Below, piece by piece: positions 33,755 to 42,971 of a stretch of 64,000 nucleotides of DNA (positions are counted from its first letter, which is position 1; every line of letters begins with the position of its first letter). The stretch covers positions 1 through 64,000 of the forward strand of contig JBGPOS010000007.1 in assembly GCA_041488155.1 (NCBI GenBank), read 5' to 3'. The notes under the pieces were generated by a model, which saw nothing but the letters and a program-made list of their open reading frames with translations, made no database searches and was not told the DNA's origin. Source of the stretch: JBGPOS01 sp041488155. GTDB taxonomy: Bacteria; Chloroflexota; Dehalococcoidia; Tepidiformales; Tepidiformaceae. The position numbers and the translations under genes were made by a program.

Positions 33755-35296
33755 ATGAAGAAGGAATTCGTACTCGCGATTGGCCAGCTGGCGGCCGAGA
33801 AGAACCTCCCGAAGGAGGTTGTTCTCGAGGCCGTTGAGGCTGCGCTTGCCTCGGCGTTCCGGCGCGAGGGCGAGAACGCCCCCAACATCTACGTCAAGAT
33901 CGACCCGGAGACCGGGGACATCCATACCTACGAGCAGCGCGCCGTCGTCGACGAGGTCGAGGAGCCGAATCTCGAGATCTCGGTGAAGGAAGCGCAGCGG
34001 TACAAGCGCGACGCTCAGCCCGGCGATGTGCTGGACTTCGAGAAGAAGACTCCAGACAACGCCGGCCGCATCGCGGCGCAGACCGCGAAGCAGGTGGTGT
34101 TGCAGCGGCTGCGAGAAGCGGAGCGCGACGCAGTCTTCGAGGAATACGCGGGCAAGGAAGGCGAGATCGTCGTTGGGACCGTCCAGCGGGTCGAGGCGCG
34201 GCAGTCCGTGATCGAACTGGGCAAAGGTACGGAGGCCGTGTTGCCGTTCAGCGAGCAGGTGCGCAACGAACACCTGCGTTCGGGGCAGCGCGTCAAGGTG
34301 ATCATCCTCGAGGTCCAGAAGGCAGCCAAGGGCCCGCAGGTGATCGTCAGCCGGAGCCACCGCAGCCTGCTCCGCCGCCTGTTCGAAATGGAAGTCCCTG
34401 AGGTTGTGAGCGGGGCTGTGGAGATCAAGTCGATCGCTCGCGAGGGCGGCCATCGAAGCAAAGTCGCGGTGTACGCGCGCCTGGCGAGCATCGACCCAAT
34501 CGGCGCCTGCGTGGGCATTCGCGGGTCGCGCATCCAGAACATCGTGAACGAGCTCGGCGGCGAACGGATCGACGTGATCAAGTGGGACCCCGACCCGGTG
34601 AACTTCGTTTCGAACGCGCTGAGCCCGGCCCAGGTGATAGAAACCACGGTCGACGTCGACGAGCGACGCGCGACGGTCGTTGTCCCTGATCGGATGCTGT
34701 CGCTGGCGATTGGCAAGGAAGGCCAAAACGCTAGACTCGCGGCAAAGCTGACCGGCTGGCGGATCGACATCCACAGCCAATCAGCGGCCGAGCGGGTCGA
34801 GGGCGGCGCCGACGAGGCCCCATCGAGCTTCGAGCCGTTCGCTCCGGGCGAGACGCCTGACATCGACATCATCGAAGAGGCCGAAGAGGTCGCGGCCGCC
34901 GCGGAACTGCAGGCGCTGCCCGTGGGCGCGCAAGCGGCAGCGGTGGCGCGCGTTGACGAGGTAGTGGCCCCGACGGACGAAGAGGACATCCTCTTCCCGG
35001 CGGCGCTTGCCCAGATGGAGGTCCCGGACCGCGAGACGCGCGAATCGGAGGACTACGGCGAAGAGGAGATCGAGGAGGAGGGCGAGGAGTACGAAGTCCC
35101 GACCATGGTAGTGCCCGAGTCCCGGCCGACCGCCATTCGCTTCGCCGAAGACGTGTTGCCCAAACGCCCGGATGAAGTCGAGGACACGACCAAGAAGGCC
35201 GGTGCGAAGAAGGCGAAGCGAGCGACACGGCTCGCCGAAGCCGAAGCCGAAGAGGACATGGAAGAAGAGATCGACTATTCGGGCCGGATCCACTAA
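33755..35296 (+). CDS. nusA: Transcription termination/antitermination protein NusA
   Basis: A 513-residue NusA. The N-terminal RNAP-binding domain (KKEFVLAIGQLAAEKNLPKE) is followed by S1 (GEIVVGTVQRVEARQSVIEL near residue 130), KH1 (VGIRGSRIQNIVNELGGERI near 265) and KH2 (LSLAIGKEGQNARLAAKLTG near 313). After about residue 345 comes a 165-residue acidic, low-complexity tail (EEEIEEEGEEYEV) ending with a basic patch, instead of the AR repeats of enterobacteria. rimP, which usually precedes nusA, is absent. Start ATG 33755 is preceded only by a weak ribosome site. Confidence 0.95.
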   Translation: MKKEFVLAIGQLAAEKNLPKEVVLEAVEAALASAFRREGENAPNIYVKIDPETGDIHTYEQRAVVDEVEEPNLEISVKEAQRYKRDAQPGDVLDFEKKTPDNAGRIAAQTAKQVVLQRLREAERDAVFEEYAGKEGEIVVGTVQRVEARQSVIELGKGTEAVLPFSEQVRNEHLRSGQRVKVIILEVQKAAKGPQVIVSRSHRSLLRRLFEMEVPEVVSGAVEIKSIAREGGHRSKVAVYARLASIDPIGACVGIRGSRIQNIVNELGGERIDVIKWDPDPVNFVSNALSPAQVIETTVDVDERRATVVVPDRMLSLAIGKEGQNARLAAKLTGWRIDIHSQSAAERVEGGADEAPSSFEPFAPGETPDIDIIEEAEEVAAAAELQALPVGAQAAAVARVDEVVAPTDEEDILFPAALAQMEVPDRETRESEDYGEEEIEEEGEEYEVPTMVVPESRPTAIRFAEDVLPKRPDEVEDTTKKAGAKKAKRATRLAEAEAEEDMEEEIDYSGRIH

Positions 35297-35309
35297 CGAG
35301 GACCCTCTG

Positions 35310-35618
35310 ATGAACGCGGCCAGGGGACGCCGTCCGCGTCATGTGCCTGAGCGGACGTGCATCGGTTGCCGCGAGGAGCAGGGCAAGCGCGACCTCGTGC
35401 GGATCATCCGCACGACTGACAAACGGGTGGCAATCGACGCCACCGGCAAGGCCAACGGACGAGGCGCCTACCTCCATCCACTGCAAGCCTGTTGGGAGAA
35501 AGCGCTCAAAGGCGGTAGCATTAGCTACGCACTGAAGATCACCCCGGCCCCGGAAGATGTCGAGGCGCTGCGCGCCTACGCCATGGCGTTGCCGGTAGAA
35601 GAAAGCGAAAGTTTATGA
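35310..35618 (+). CDS. ylxR: YlxR (DUF448) RNA-binding protein
   Basis: A 102-residue YlxR protein: VPERTCIGCREEQGKRDLVR is the family hallmark, then IDATGKANGRGAYLHP and CWEKALKGGSI. YlxR lies between nusA and infB in many bacteria; it has been described as a nucleoid- or RNase P-associated protein in some species. The ATG at 35310 is 14 bases after the nusA stop with GAGGA seven bases upstream. The stop overlaps infB by four bases. Confidence 0.93.
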   Translation: MNAARGRRPRHVPERTCIGCREEQGKRDLVRIIRTTDKRVAIDATGKANGRGAYLHPLQACWEKALKGGSISYALKITPAPEDVEALRAYAMALPVEESESL

Positions 35619-37399
35619 CGGCCCAGCCCTCCACCACCACGCCTCGACCTGTCAACATCCCGGCCGCCCTCACGGTCAAAGAGCTGGGCGACCTCCTCGA
35701 GGTCACGCCGGTCGAAGTCATCAAGCGCCTCATGACCAACGGCGTCATGGCAGCGATAAACCAGACGATCGACTACGAGACGGCCGCCATCGTGGCGGTC
35801 GACCTCGGGTTCGATCCCGATGAGGAGGCGGCCCAGCCCTCAGCCGCGCCTGTAGCTGAAGTCGAAGAGGAAGAGTCTCCCGACGACCCGGCCTCGTTGC
35901 AGCCCAGGCCGCCGGTCGTAACGATTCTGGGCCACGTCGACCACGGGAAGACCAGCCTGCTCGACACGATCCGCAAAACCAAGGTCGCGGCGGGCGAAGC
36001 CGGAGGCATTACTCAGCACATCGGGGCCTACCAGGTCGAGCGGGAGGGCCGGCTGATCACGTTCATCGACACGCCCGGCCACGCGGCGTTCACGGCGATG
36101 CGAGCGCGCGGCGCGCAGGTCACTGACATCGCCGTGCTGGTCGTCGCGGCCGACGACGGGGTCATGCCCCAGACGATCGAGGCCATCAACCACGCCCTGG
36201 CTGCAGGCGTGCCGATCATCGTAGCCATCAACAAGATCGACCTCCCCGGCGCCAACCCCGATCGCGTCAAGCAGCAACTGACCGAACACAACATCGTGGT
36301 TGAAGACTTCGGAGGGGACGTCGTCGCGGTGCCAGTGTCGGCTACGAAGGGCACCGGAATCGACGACCTGCTCGAAGCCATCAACCTCGTGGCCGAGATC
36401 TCCGAGCTAAAGGCGAACCCGGAGCGGCCGGCGTCCGCGGTCGTGATCGAAGCAGAGCTCGAATCCGGGCGCGGGCCCATTGCGACGGTGCTGGTCCAGC
36501 GCGGCACCCTTCGCCAGGGCGACGCGGTAGTTGCGGGCGAAATCAGCGGCAAGGTCAAGGCGATGTTTGACTACCGCGGTCAGCGGCTCAGCGAAGCCGG
36601 TCCGGCGACGCCTGCCGTCATCATGGGCCTCGCGGAGGTCCCGGAGGCCGGCGAACGGTTGCGCGTGGTCGCTGATGAGCGGATCGCCCGCGTCATCGTC
36701 GATGAGCGGAAACGCGCTCGCGAAGCGGCCGAACAAACGGACCATGCCCATGTCAACCTGGACACCCTGTTCAACGAGATCAGCGCCGGAAAGCTCAAAG
36801 AGCTGATTATCATCCTCAAGGCCGACGTCCGTGGGAGCGCGGAGGCTGTCAAGGGGGCGCTTGAACGGCTGAGCACCAGCGAAGTCAAGATAAAGATCAT
36901 CCACGCGGCGACCGGGCCAGTGAGCGACTCAGACGTCATGCTGGCCGAAGCTTCGAACGGGATCGTGCTTGCCTTCAACGCCAAGACCGACCCTTCGGCC
37001 CGGAAGCGGGCCGACGCGACAGGCGTCGACATTCGGACGTACGCGATCATCTACCAGTTGCTGGAGGACATCGAAAAGGCTCTCGCCGGGATGTACGAGC
37101 CGGTCTTCAACACGGTCATCGATGGCCACGCCGAAGTGCGGCAACTCTTCAAGTCGAGCAAGCTTGGCCAGATAGCCGGGAGCTTCGTGGTAGACGGGAC
37201 GCTCCGCCGAGGGTTGATGGTGCGGGTGCTGCGCAAGGGCCAGGAGGTCGTGAAGACCCGCTGCGAAGGTCTGAAGCGCTTCCAGGACGACGTTAGAGAA
37301 GTGCAGACAGGGTACGAGTGCGGGATCGTTCTCTCCGGCTTCGACAAGTTCAACGAGGGCGACGTCCTCGAATTCGTCCACGAAGAGCGCGCGAACTGA
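35615..37399 (+). CDS. infB: Translation initiation factor IF-2
   Basis: A 594-residue IF-2, at the short end of the family since it lacks the long repetitive N-terminal extension: only the IF2N-like domain (LTVKELGDLLEVTPVEVIKR near residue 19) and an acidic linker precede the G domain. G1 GHVDHGKTSLLD near 107, G2 GGITQHIGAY, G3 DTPGHAAF near 153, G4 NKIDLPGA near 207 and G5 VSATKGTG are all intact. Domains II-IV follow (C-terminal initiator-tRNA-binding domain ends GYECGIVLSGFDKFNEGDVL). It overlaps ylxR by four bases. Confidence 0.97.
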   Translation: MTAQPSTTTPRPVNIPAALTVKELGDLLEVTPVEVIKRLMTNGVMAAINQTIDYETAAIVAVDLGFDPDEEAAQPSAAPVAEVEEEESPDDPASLQPRPPVVTILGHVDHGKTSLLDTIRKTKVAAGEAGGITQHIGAYQVEREGRLITFIDTPGHAAFTAMRARGAQVTDIAVLVVAADDGVMPQTIEAINHALAAGVPIIVAINKIDLPGANPDRVKQQLTEHNIVVEDFGGDVVAVPVSATKGTGIDDLLEAINLVAEISELKANPERPASAVVIEAELESGRGPIATVLVQRGTLRQGDAVVAGEISGKVKAMFDYRGQRLSEAGPATPAVIMGLAEVPEAGERLRVVADERIARVIVDERKRAREAAEQTDHAHVNLDTLFNEISAGKLKELIIILKADVRGSAEAVKGALERLSTSEVKIKIIHAATGPVSDSDVMLAEASNGIVLAFNAKTDPSARKRADATGVDIRTYAIIYQLLEDIEKALAGMYEPVFNTVIDGHAEVRQLFKSSKLGQIAGSFVVDGTLRRGLMVRVLRKGQEVVKTRCEGLKRFQDDVREVQTGYECGIVLSGFDKFNEGDVLEFVHEERAN

Positions 37400-37424
37400 A
37401 GCCACGCCCGTTCGGGAAATAGCC

Positions 37425-37787
37425 ATGAGCCGGCGAACCAGTCGAGTCAACGAACTACTACGGGCTGAGTTGAGCGAACTGCTGCAGCGCGAAGTGAAGG
37501 ATCCTGGCGTCAGCCGGGGCATCCTCTCCATCACGGAGGTCCAGGTTTCGCCAGACCTGCGACACGCGACCGTGTACGTGTCACACCTGGGCGAAGAAGC
37601 GGATCGGGAAGCGGCCCTACGAGGCCTTGCCCGCGCCGCGCGCTTCCTCCACGGCGAATTGATGCACCGCCTGAAGATGCGTCAGGTGCCAGACCTGGTG
37701 TTCCGGTTCGATCCTTCCATCGAACGGGGAGCCCGGCTTGCTTCGCTCATCCACGATGTGAGCGCCGACAGCGTTCCCCGGGCCTGA
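37425..37787 (+). CDS. rbfA: Ribosome-binding factor A
   Basis: A 120-residue KH-type RbfA that helps 16S rRNA maturation in the cold. Seen: RVNELLRAELSELLQREVKD, then VQVSPDLRHATVYVSHLG near residue 43 and RLKMRQVPDLVFRFDPSIER near 84. The position after infB and before truB is the widely conserved order. It starts 26 bases after the infB stop. Confidence 0.95.
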   Translation: MSRRTSRVNELLRAELSELLQREVKDPGVSRGILSITEVQVSPDLRHATVYVSHLGEEADREAALRGLARAARFLHGELMHRLKMRQVPDLVFRFDPSIERGARLASLIHDVSADSVPRA

Positions 37788-37795
37788 GGGCCGCG

Positions 37796-38704
37796 ATGGC
37801 ACCGCCCGCGAACGGTCTCCACGGGATCATCCTTGTCGACAAGCCCGCCGGCTGGACGAGTCACGATGTCGTCGCCAAAGCACGGGGTCTGACCGGCCAA
37901 CGCAAGATCGGGCACACGGGTACGCTCGACCCGATGGCCACGGGGCTGCTCGTCCTGTGCCTCGGGAAGGCCACGCGGCTGGCGGAATACATGACGGCCC
38001 ACGACAAGCGGTACGAGGGCGAGATAACCCTCGGGGTCACAACCGACAGCGACGACGCGGCAGGAGTCCCGATCGGGGGAGCTGAGGTTCCTGACTTCGA
38101 TGACGCTACTCTTCGGGCGGTTGCAGCGACGTTCACGGGACAGCTACTGCAGCGGCCGCCTGCCTACAGCGCAGTGAAGGTCGGTGGGCGGCGAGCGTAC
38201 GTGGTGGCCCGGCAGGGAGGCCGGATCGACCTGGCGCCGCGGCCGGTCCGAGTCTATTCCCTCGACCTTCGCCGGCGCGGTGGCGAGCGCCTCGGCATAG
38301 CAGTCGACTGCGGGCCCGGGACGTACGTGCGGAGTCTCGCTCGCGACATAGGCGAAGTGCTGGGTTGTGGGGGCCACCTCTCGGCGCTGCGTCGGACCAG
38401 GAGCGGCAGCTTCGGCCTCGCAGAAGCGATTAGGCTCGAAGTCCTGGAGGATCTGTCGAGAGCGCAGCGCATCGAGGAGGTGCTCCTGGAACCCGACGAA
38501 GGTGTCTCGAACCTCGCTGCTGGCATCGTGAGCGACGACCATGCTCGGATGTTCGCCCAGGGGCAGCCGTTCCTGCCCGCCGGCCACACTGACGTTGCTG
38601 ACAGCGCTCGAATCTACTCGGCCGGGGGTCGATTCATGGGGGTAGCGAGCGTCGAGGCGGGGGGACTGGTGAGGGCGTCGAAGGTGTTAGATTCGCCGGA
38701 TTAA
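37796..38704 (+). CDS. truB: tRNA pseudouridine(55) synthase
   Basis: A 302-residue TruB that makes pseudouridine 55 in the T-loop of tRNAs. Motifs: GIILVDKPAGWTSHDVV at the N-terminus, the catalytic-Asp motif GHTGTLDPMATGLLVLCLG near residue 41, KRYEGEITLGVTTDSDD near 71 and the motif III RSLARDIGE near 180. A PUA-like C-terminal part follows. It ends the nusA operon. The 159 bases after it hold the promoter and leader of the next gene. Confidence 0.96.
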   Translation: MAPPANGLHGIILVDKPAGWTSHDVVAKARGLTGQRKIGHTGTLDPMATGLLVLCLGKATRLAEYMTAHDKRYEGEITLGVTTDSDDAAGVPIGGAEVPDFDDATLRAVAATFTGQLLQRPPAYSAVKVGGRRAYVVARQGGRIDLAPRPVRVYSLDLRRRGGERLGIAVDCGPGTYVRSLARDIGEVLGCGGHLSALRRTRSGSFGLAEAIRLEVLEDLSRAQRIEEVLLEPDEGVSNLAAGIVSDDHARMFAQGQPFLPAGHTDVADSARIYSAGGRFMGVASVEAGGLVRASKVLDSPD

Positions 38705-38737
38705 GACTTTATGTCGTCTACAGATACGAATGCAGTA

Positions 38738-38765
38738 TTGACAGAGCGAAGTCCAGCGGTATTAT
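38738..38765 (+). promoter_or_regulatory. Near-consensus sigma-70 promoter upstream of the DUF5679 gene
   Basis: TTGACA (38738-38743) is a perfect -35, followed after 16 bases by TATTAT (38760-38765), five of six matches to TATAAT. It is the best promoter match I see in the window. Transcription starting near 38772 gives a leader of about 90 bases before the 47-codon gene, longer than others here; the leader has a short GC hairpin (CCGCCCGCGGGGC region near 38832-38844) but no clear terminator. Confidence 0.7.
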
Positions 38766-38863
38766 GCCTGTGGAGCCGGGTTGGTTGCGCAACGGCATAC
38801 GCGCTAGATCAATTTTCGCCTGGCTCTTGCTCCGCCCGCGGGGCTTGAAGGAGGACCCACACG

Positions 38864-39007
38864 ATGGAAGCCTATTGCCTGAAGTGTCGAACACGCCGGG
38901 AAATGAAGAACGCCAAGGCGATCACCATGAAGAACGGCAAGCCAGCCACCGAAGGGGTCTGCCCCGTCTGCGGCACCAAGATGTTCAAGATCGGGAAGGC
39001 GGCGTAG
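38864..39007 (+). CDS. DUF5679-type zinc-ribbon mini-protein
   Basis: A 47-residue protein, MEAYCLKCRTRREMKNAKAI to the end VCPVCGTKMFKIGKAA, with two CxxC pairs that would bind one zinc. It matches the small DUF5679 family found in Chloroflexota, Actinobacteria and others, whose role is unknown; the central sequence TMKNGKPAT is typical. It has the strongest ribosome site in the region (AAGGAGG, eight bases before ATG 38864) and its own strong promoter, so it should be highly expressed. Confidence 0.85.
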   Translation: MEAYCLKCRTRREMKNAKAITMKNGKPATEGVCPVCGTKMFKIGKAA

Positions 39008-39073
39008 TCCGCACTCCGATTTTCAGGCGATCAGAGGGCCGTGGCGAAAGCCAGGCCCTCGTTGCCTTTCCGG

Positions 39074-39844
39074 TCACCCGCCGGAGCTGAGGGCAGCCAG
39101 AACTGCTTCGTGCAGGAGACCGTTTGAGGCGACGGCGCTCGCCCCGAGGTCACTCTCGCCTTCCCAGGTTGTCAGCTTGCCCCCAGCCTCGGTGATCACA
39201 GGCTGGAGCGCCGCGACATCCCAGATGTTCATCTCGGGATCCAGCATCACGTCCGCCCGGCCGGTCGCGACCATGAGATACCCGTAGCAGTCACCCCACG
39301 CGCGGACCAGGCCAGCGCCATGTACAAGCGCTGCGTAACCCTTCGGATGCATGGTCTCGGCGCGGCGAAAGCTCGTCATGCTGAGCGTAGCTTCTGCGAG
39401 GGACGCGATGTTCGAGACTCGCGCGGGCCGGTCGTTCAGCCAGGCGCCGAGACCGAGCGCGCCTGAGGCCGTCTCTCCGACGGCGTGGCAGGCGATGACG
39501 CCGACCACGGGCTGACCGTGGTGTTCGAGCGCCACTAGCGTCCCGAAGAGCGGGACGTGGTGGATGAACGACTTGGTGCCGTCGATGGGGTCGAGGACCC
39601 AGCGATACTCGCCTGCGCCGGGGGTCTCTCCGAATTCTTCGCCGAGGATGCCGTGGCCGGGGCATTCTCGCTGCAGGAACGCGCGCATCGCCTCTTCGGC
39701 GTCCCGGTCGGCCTTTGTTACGGGAGTGCGGTCGGCCTTCAACTCGACCGAAAACGCCGATTCGTAGAGAGGCATGATGACGTCGCCGGCGAGCGCTGCG
39801 GCCCGCCGGGCGATTCCCAGCAGCTCCTCCAGCTCGCGCACCAT
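39074..39844 (-). CDS. Inositol-monophosphatase-family phosphatase, HisN-like
   Basis: A 256-residue Mg-dependent phosphatase. Metal-site motifs: GEEFGE near residue 68 and the signature WVLDPIDGTKSFIHHVPLFG near 82, plus NIWDVAALQPVITEAGG near 208. The loop WVLDPIDGTKSF with a following HHVP fits histidinol-phosphate phosphatases of the HisN group, but inositol or PAP phosphatase activity cannot be excluded. It is the last gene of a minus-strand series (42894 to 39074) with mostly short gaps. Confidence 0.85.
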   Translation of the reverse strand: MVRELEELLGIARRAAALAGDVIMPLYESAFSVELKADRTPVTKADRDAEEAMRAFLQRECPGHGILGEEFGETPGAGEYRWVLDPIDGTKSFIHHVPLFGTLVALEHHGQPVVGVIACHAVGETASGALGLGAWLNDRPARVSNIASLAEATLSMTSFRRAETMHPKGYAALVHGAGLVRAWGDCYGYLMVATGRADVMLDPEMNIWDVAALQPVITEAGGKLTTWEGESDLGASAVASNGLLHEAVLAALSSGG

Positions 39845-39856
39845 CGCCGGCCGCAG

Positions 39857-40849
39857 CTACCGTGCGGAGTCGCCGCGCCTGTAGACGGCGGTGAGGTCAT
39901 CGAGGCGGGCCTTGAGGTCGGGCGAGAGTGGACTCGCGGCGGCAGCGAGGGTGGCGTCGAGCTGGTCCGGCCTGCTGGCGCCGATTATGGGCGCCGTAAT
40001 CACCGGGTTCGCGAGCACCCAGGCGATCGCGAGTTGGGCCATGGACATCCCGGCTTCAGCCGCGATGGGCCGGATAGCTTCGACGGTTTCGAACATGCCT
40101 TCGTGCCAGTAGCGGTCCTGGTAGCGTTGGGCGGCGGTGCCAAGGGTGAAGCGCGAACCCTCTTCGGGTCCGGCATCGGGATTGTGCTTCCCGCTGAGGA
40201 AGCCCCCGGCGAGGGGGTTGTATGGAATGACGCCGATGCCCTCCTCGGCGCAGAGTGGAAGCAGCTCACGTTCGATCTCGCGAAAAAGGAGGTTGTAACG
40301 AGGCTGCACCGAGTCGAAGCTGGCGATGCCAAGCACATCGCTTCGGCCGATTGCACGGGCTACCTGGTAGGCGAGGAAGTTCGAACAGCCCACGTAACGC
40401 ACTTTGCCGGCGCGGACAACGTCTTCAAGGGCACGCAAGGTCTCGTCGATGGGGGTCTCCGCGTCGGGCCCGTGGAGCTGGTAGAGGTCGATGTAGTCGG
40501 TCTGGAGCCTGCGCAGAGAGGCGTCGACGGCATCGAGGATGTGCTTGCGGGAGTTTCCCTGCTCCCAGCGGGCGGGCCCAACCCGGCCGAAGCACTTCGT
40601 AGCGAGGATGAAGCGATCGCGCCTTCCAGAGAGCCACCGGCCAACGATCTCCTCGGTGCGGCCCACAGTGTCACCGGTCCCGCCCAGGGGATAAACGTCC
40701 GCCGTGTCGATGAACGTGATGCCTCCCTCGGCGGCGCGGTCGAGGATTTGGACGGAGGTCGGCTCGTCGCATTGCAACCCAAAGGTCATGGTGCCGAGAC
40801 AGATGCGGGAGACCTGGAGGCCGGTGCGGCCCAGGCGAGTGTGCTTCAA
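39857..40849 (-). CDS. Aldo/keto reductase
   Basis: A 330-residue NADPH-dependent oxidoreductase with the catalytic tetrad of the family: Asp and Tyr in FIDTADVYPLGG near residue 50, Lys in ILATKCFGRV near 82 and His in DLYQLHGPD near 123. Also GVIPYNPLAGGFLSGKH near 210 and AIAWVLANPVITAPIIGASR near 281, as in the YhdN/Tas subgroup. TTG 40849 gives the typical LKHTRLGRTGLQVSR start. The substrate is not predictable. Confidence 0.9.
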   Translation of the reverse strand: MKHTRLGRTGLQVSRICLGTMTFGLQCDEPTSVQILDRAAEGGITFIDTADVYPLGGTGDTVGRTEEIVGRWLSGRRDRFILATKCFGRVGPARWEQGNSRKHILDAVDASLRRLQTDYIDLYQLHGPDAETPIDETLRALEDVVRAGKVRYVGCSNFLAYQVARAIGRSDVLGIASFDSVQPRYNLLFREIERELLPLCAEEGIGVIPYNPLAGGFLSGKHNPDAGPEEGSRFTLGTAAQRYQDRYWHEGMFETVEAIRPIAAEAGMSMAQLAIAWVLANPVITAPIIGASRPDQLDATLAAAASPLSPDLKARLDDLTAVYRRGDSAR

Positions 40850-40918
40850 GGCAGGCTCCGGGAAAGATGTCCGCTGATTCTAAGGCCGATGGCAGGTAAC
40901 CGCTCGGCGATGACGGTC

Positions 40919-42004
40919 TCAAGGCTCCCCAAGCCGCGGCCGGTCCTCGTTTTCGTCGAGCACGACCGGGATCGCCTCCACCGAAGTCACACCCACGCCA
41001 GGTGTCAGGGTTATCCGCAGGATGACAGAGAAGCGGGGCGCGGAGAGGTTGGCGAGATCGACCGGATCGAGATCGAACACAAAGTTGCCCAGGCTCCAAG
41101 CGATGAGCTGATGACCGCGCAGCTCGATCGGCTGCAGCACGTGGGGGTGGGCGCCGATGTAGGCATCCGCGCCGGCGGCAAGCGCTGCGTCTGCGAGGGC
41201 GACCTGGGTGGCGTCGGGGAATGCGCTGTACTCCGTGCCGGCGTGGACCGCAACGATGACAAAATCCGCGACCTGGCGAGCCGCGACGACGTCGGCGGCG
41301 ATGCCTTCTGGAGTCCCGATCGAGAGTCCGGCCAGGCCGAGGCCAGCAGCCCAATCGTAAATAGAAAAGCCGTTGGACTCGTCTGGGGTCGCGACGTAGC
41401 CGAGGAAGGCGACCCTGACGCCGCCGACGTCGATGATGGCCGCGGCATGCGCCGACGCGAAGTCCACCCCGGCGCCGACGTGCTTGATACCCAGTTCGTC
41501 GAGCGTCTGGAGCGTGTCGACAAGACCGTCTGCTCCGTAGTCGAGGCTGTGGTTGTTGGCGAGGGTGAGCACGTTGAACCCGGCCCAGTTGAGGCCGTTG
41601 GCGAGCCGCGGTGGCGTGCGAAAGTTATATGCCTTGGGCCAGGGAGTGCCGCGGTCGCTGAGGGCGCCTTCGAGGTTAGCGAAGGTTATGTCGGCTTCGA
41701 GCGTGCCCCGGACGAGCACAAACGGGTAGGCGGCGCCCTCGGCTTCCATTCGGTCGACCACCTCGCGAGCGAGGCTGACATCCCCGACCGCTACAAGAGT
41801 GACGCTTCGAGGCGGGAAGCCATCGCGAGCGGTCAGCGGCAAATAGAGCCGCAGGGGGACCGGTGGCGCAGCCGCGCCCGCGACGTAGGCGTCCGAGGCA
41901 TCGATCGGGACGCCGTTCCCGGCAGCGAGGAGGGGTAGCAACCCGAGCGCAGCAAGCAGCAGACCCGCAGTCAACCGCGTGGACGTAGAAGTTGGCGTCG
42001 GCAC
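40919..42004 (-). CDS. CapA-family (PgsA-like) metallophosphatase-type protein, exported
   Basis: A 361-residue protein. Signal peptide: STRLTAGLLLAALGLLPLLAAG. Then the CapA domain: TLVAVGDVSLAREV near residue 70, DITFANLEGALSDRG near 104, NVLTLANNHSLDYG near 144, VAVHAGTEYS near 251, DAYIGAHPHVLQPIEL near 282 and IAWSLGNFVFD. These Asp/Asn/His residues form a calcineurin-like metal site. CapA/PgsA proteins are linked to poly-gamma-glutamate export or capsule. There is no pgsB or pgsC here, so the polymer is unknown. Confidence 0.87.
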   Translation of the reverse strand: MPTPTSTSTRLTAGLLLAALGLLPLLAAGNGVPIDASDAYVAGAAAPPVPLRLYLPLTARDGFPPRSVTLVAVGDVSLAREVVDRMEAEGAAYPFVLVRGTLEADITFANLEGALSDRGTPWPKAYNFRTPPRLANGLNWAGFNVLTLANNHSLDYGADGLVDTLQTLDELGIKHVGAGVDFASAHAAAIIDVGGVRVAFLGYVATPDESNGFSIYDWAAGLGLAGLSIGTPEGIAADVVAARQVADFVIVAVHAGTEYSAFPDATQVALADAALAAGADAYIGAHPHVLQPIELRGHQLIAWSLGNFVFDLDPVDLANLSAPRFSVILRITLTPGVGVTSVEAIPVVLDENEDRPRLGEP

Positions 42005-42027
42005 GGCGCCGCGGGGCCGGATCGCGT

Positions 42028-42894
42028 CTACCGCTCGTCGATGAGCGGCTGGAGTCGCTCGCGGCGTTTGACCGACGTCGCCATGTGGAGCATGCGTTCG
42101 GCCTCAGCCGCCGGTTCCGGTCCGGCACCACCGCGCGAATCCCTGAGGCCGCCGTCCATGAGCAGATACGACCCGGTCATGAAGGCCCCGTCCGGGCCGG
42201 CGAGAAAGGCGATGAGCCCGGCGATGTCGGAAGGTTGACCAGAGCGCCCGACAGGGGTGCGACGTTCGAGGGCCGCGCGGATGGCGCCTCCTTCGTCGCC
42301 GGCAAGACCGTGGGCAAGGGGCGTGTCGATAACGCCGGGGCCGATCGCGTTGACCGTTATCCCGTGGGGCCCGAGTTCCTGGGCCCAGCCGCGAACCATC
42401 ATGCGGACGCCTGCCTTGGTCGCAGAGTACGACCAGGTGTTGGCGCCGGTGTTCTCGGCGGCGAGGGACGACATGCAGATGATCCTGCCGCCGTTGCCGA
42501 GCCGGACCATCTGGCGGGCTGAAGCCTGGACGGTCAGGAAGACGCCGGTAAGGTTGACGTCGACCTGATCCTGCCAGTCCTTGAGGGTCATCTCAAGGAC
42601 GCTGCCGCCTCGCGCGATGCCGGCGTTGGCAACCGAGACATCGAGGCGGCCGAGCCGTTCGACGCAACGCCCGGCGGCGTCTTCGACCTGCGGTTGGGAA
42701 GCGACGTTCACCTTCACGACGAGGGCCTCGCGCCCGAATTCCCGGATCATGGAGGCGGTCTCTTCTGCGCCGGCCGTGTCGATATCGGCGACGCAAACGT
42801 TCAAGCCTTCGCGCGCCAGCCGGACCGAGGTGCCGCGTCCGATGCCCGAGCCCCCACCGGTCACGAACGCAACTTTGCCATCCAGCGATGCCAC
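42028..42894 (-). CDS. Short-chain dehydrogenase/reductase
   Basis: A 288-residue classical SDR. Cofactor loop VTGGGSGIGRGTSVRL near residue 10, NAGIARGGSV near 88, catalytic Ser in IICMSSLAAE near 138 and the YxxxK in SYSATKAGVRMM near 156, then VNAIGPGVIDTPLA. The last 35 residues form a charged extension beyond the normal GGLR end. GTG 42894 has a perfect GAAGGAGGT upstream. Substrate unknown. Confidence 0.9.
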   Translation of the reverse strand: MASLDGKVAFVTGGGSGIGRGTSVRLAREGLNVCVADIDTAGAEETASMIREFGREALVVKVNVASQPQVEDAAGRCVERLGRLDVSVANAGIARGGSVLEMTLKDWQDQVDVNLTGVFLTVQASARQMVRLGNGGRIICMSSLAAENTGANTWSYSATKAGVRMMVRGWAQELGPHGITVNAIGPGVIDTPLAHGLAGDEGGAIRAALERRTPVGRSGQPSDIAGLIAFLAGPDGAFMTGSYLLMDGGLRDSRGGAGPEPAAEAERMLHMATSVKRRERLQPLIDER

Positions 42895-42971
42895 AGAGAC
42901 CTCCTTCAGCGTCTGGAACTGCCGCCCTCCGGCCGCTGCCATCCTACACGCTCGCCCCGTTTGGAGAGGGG

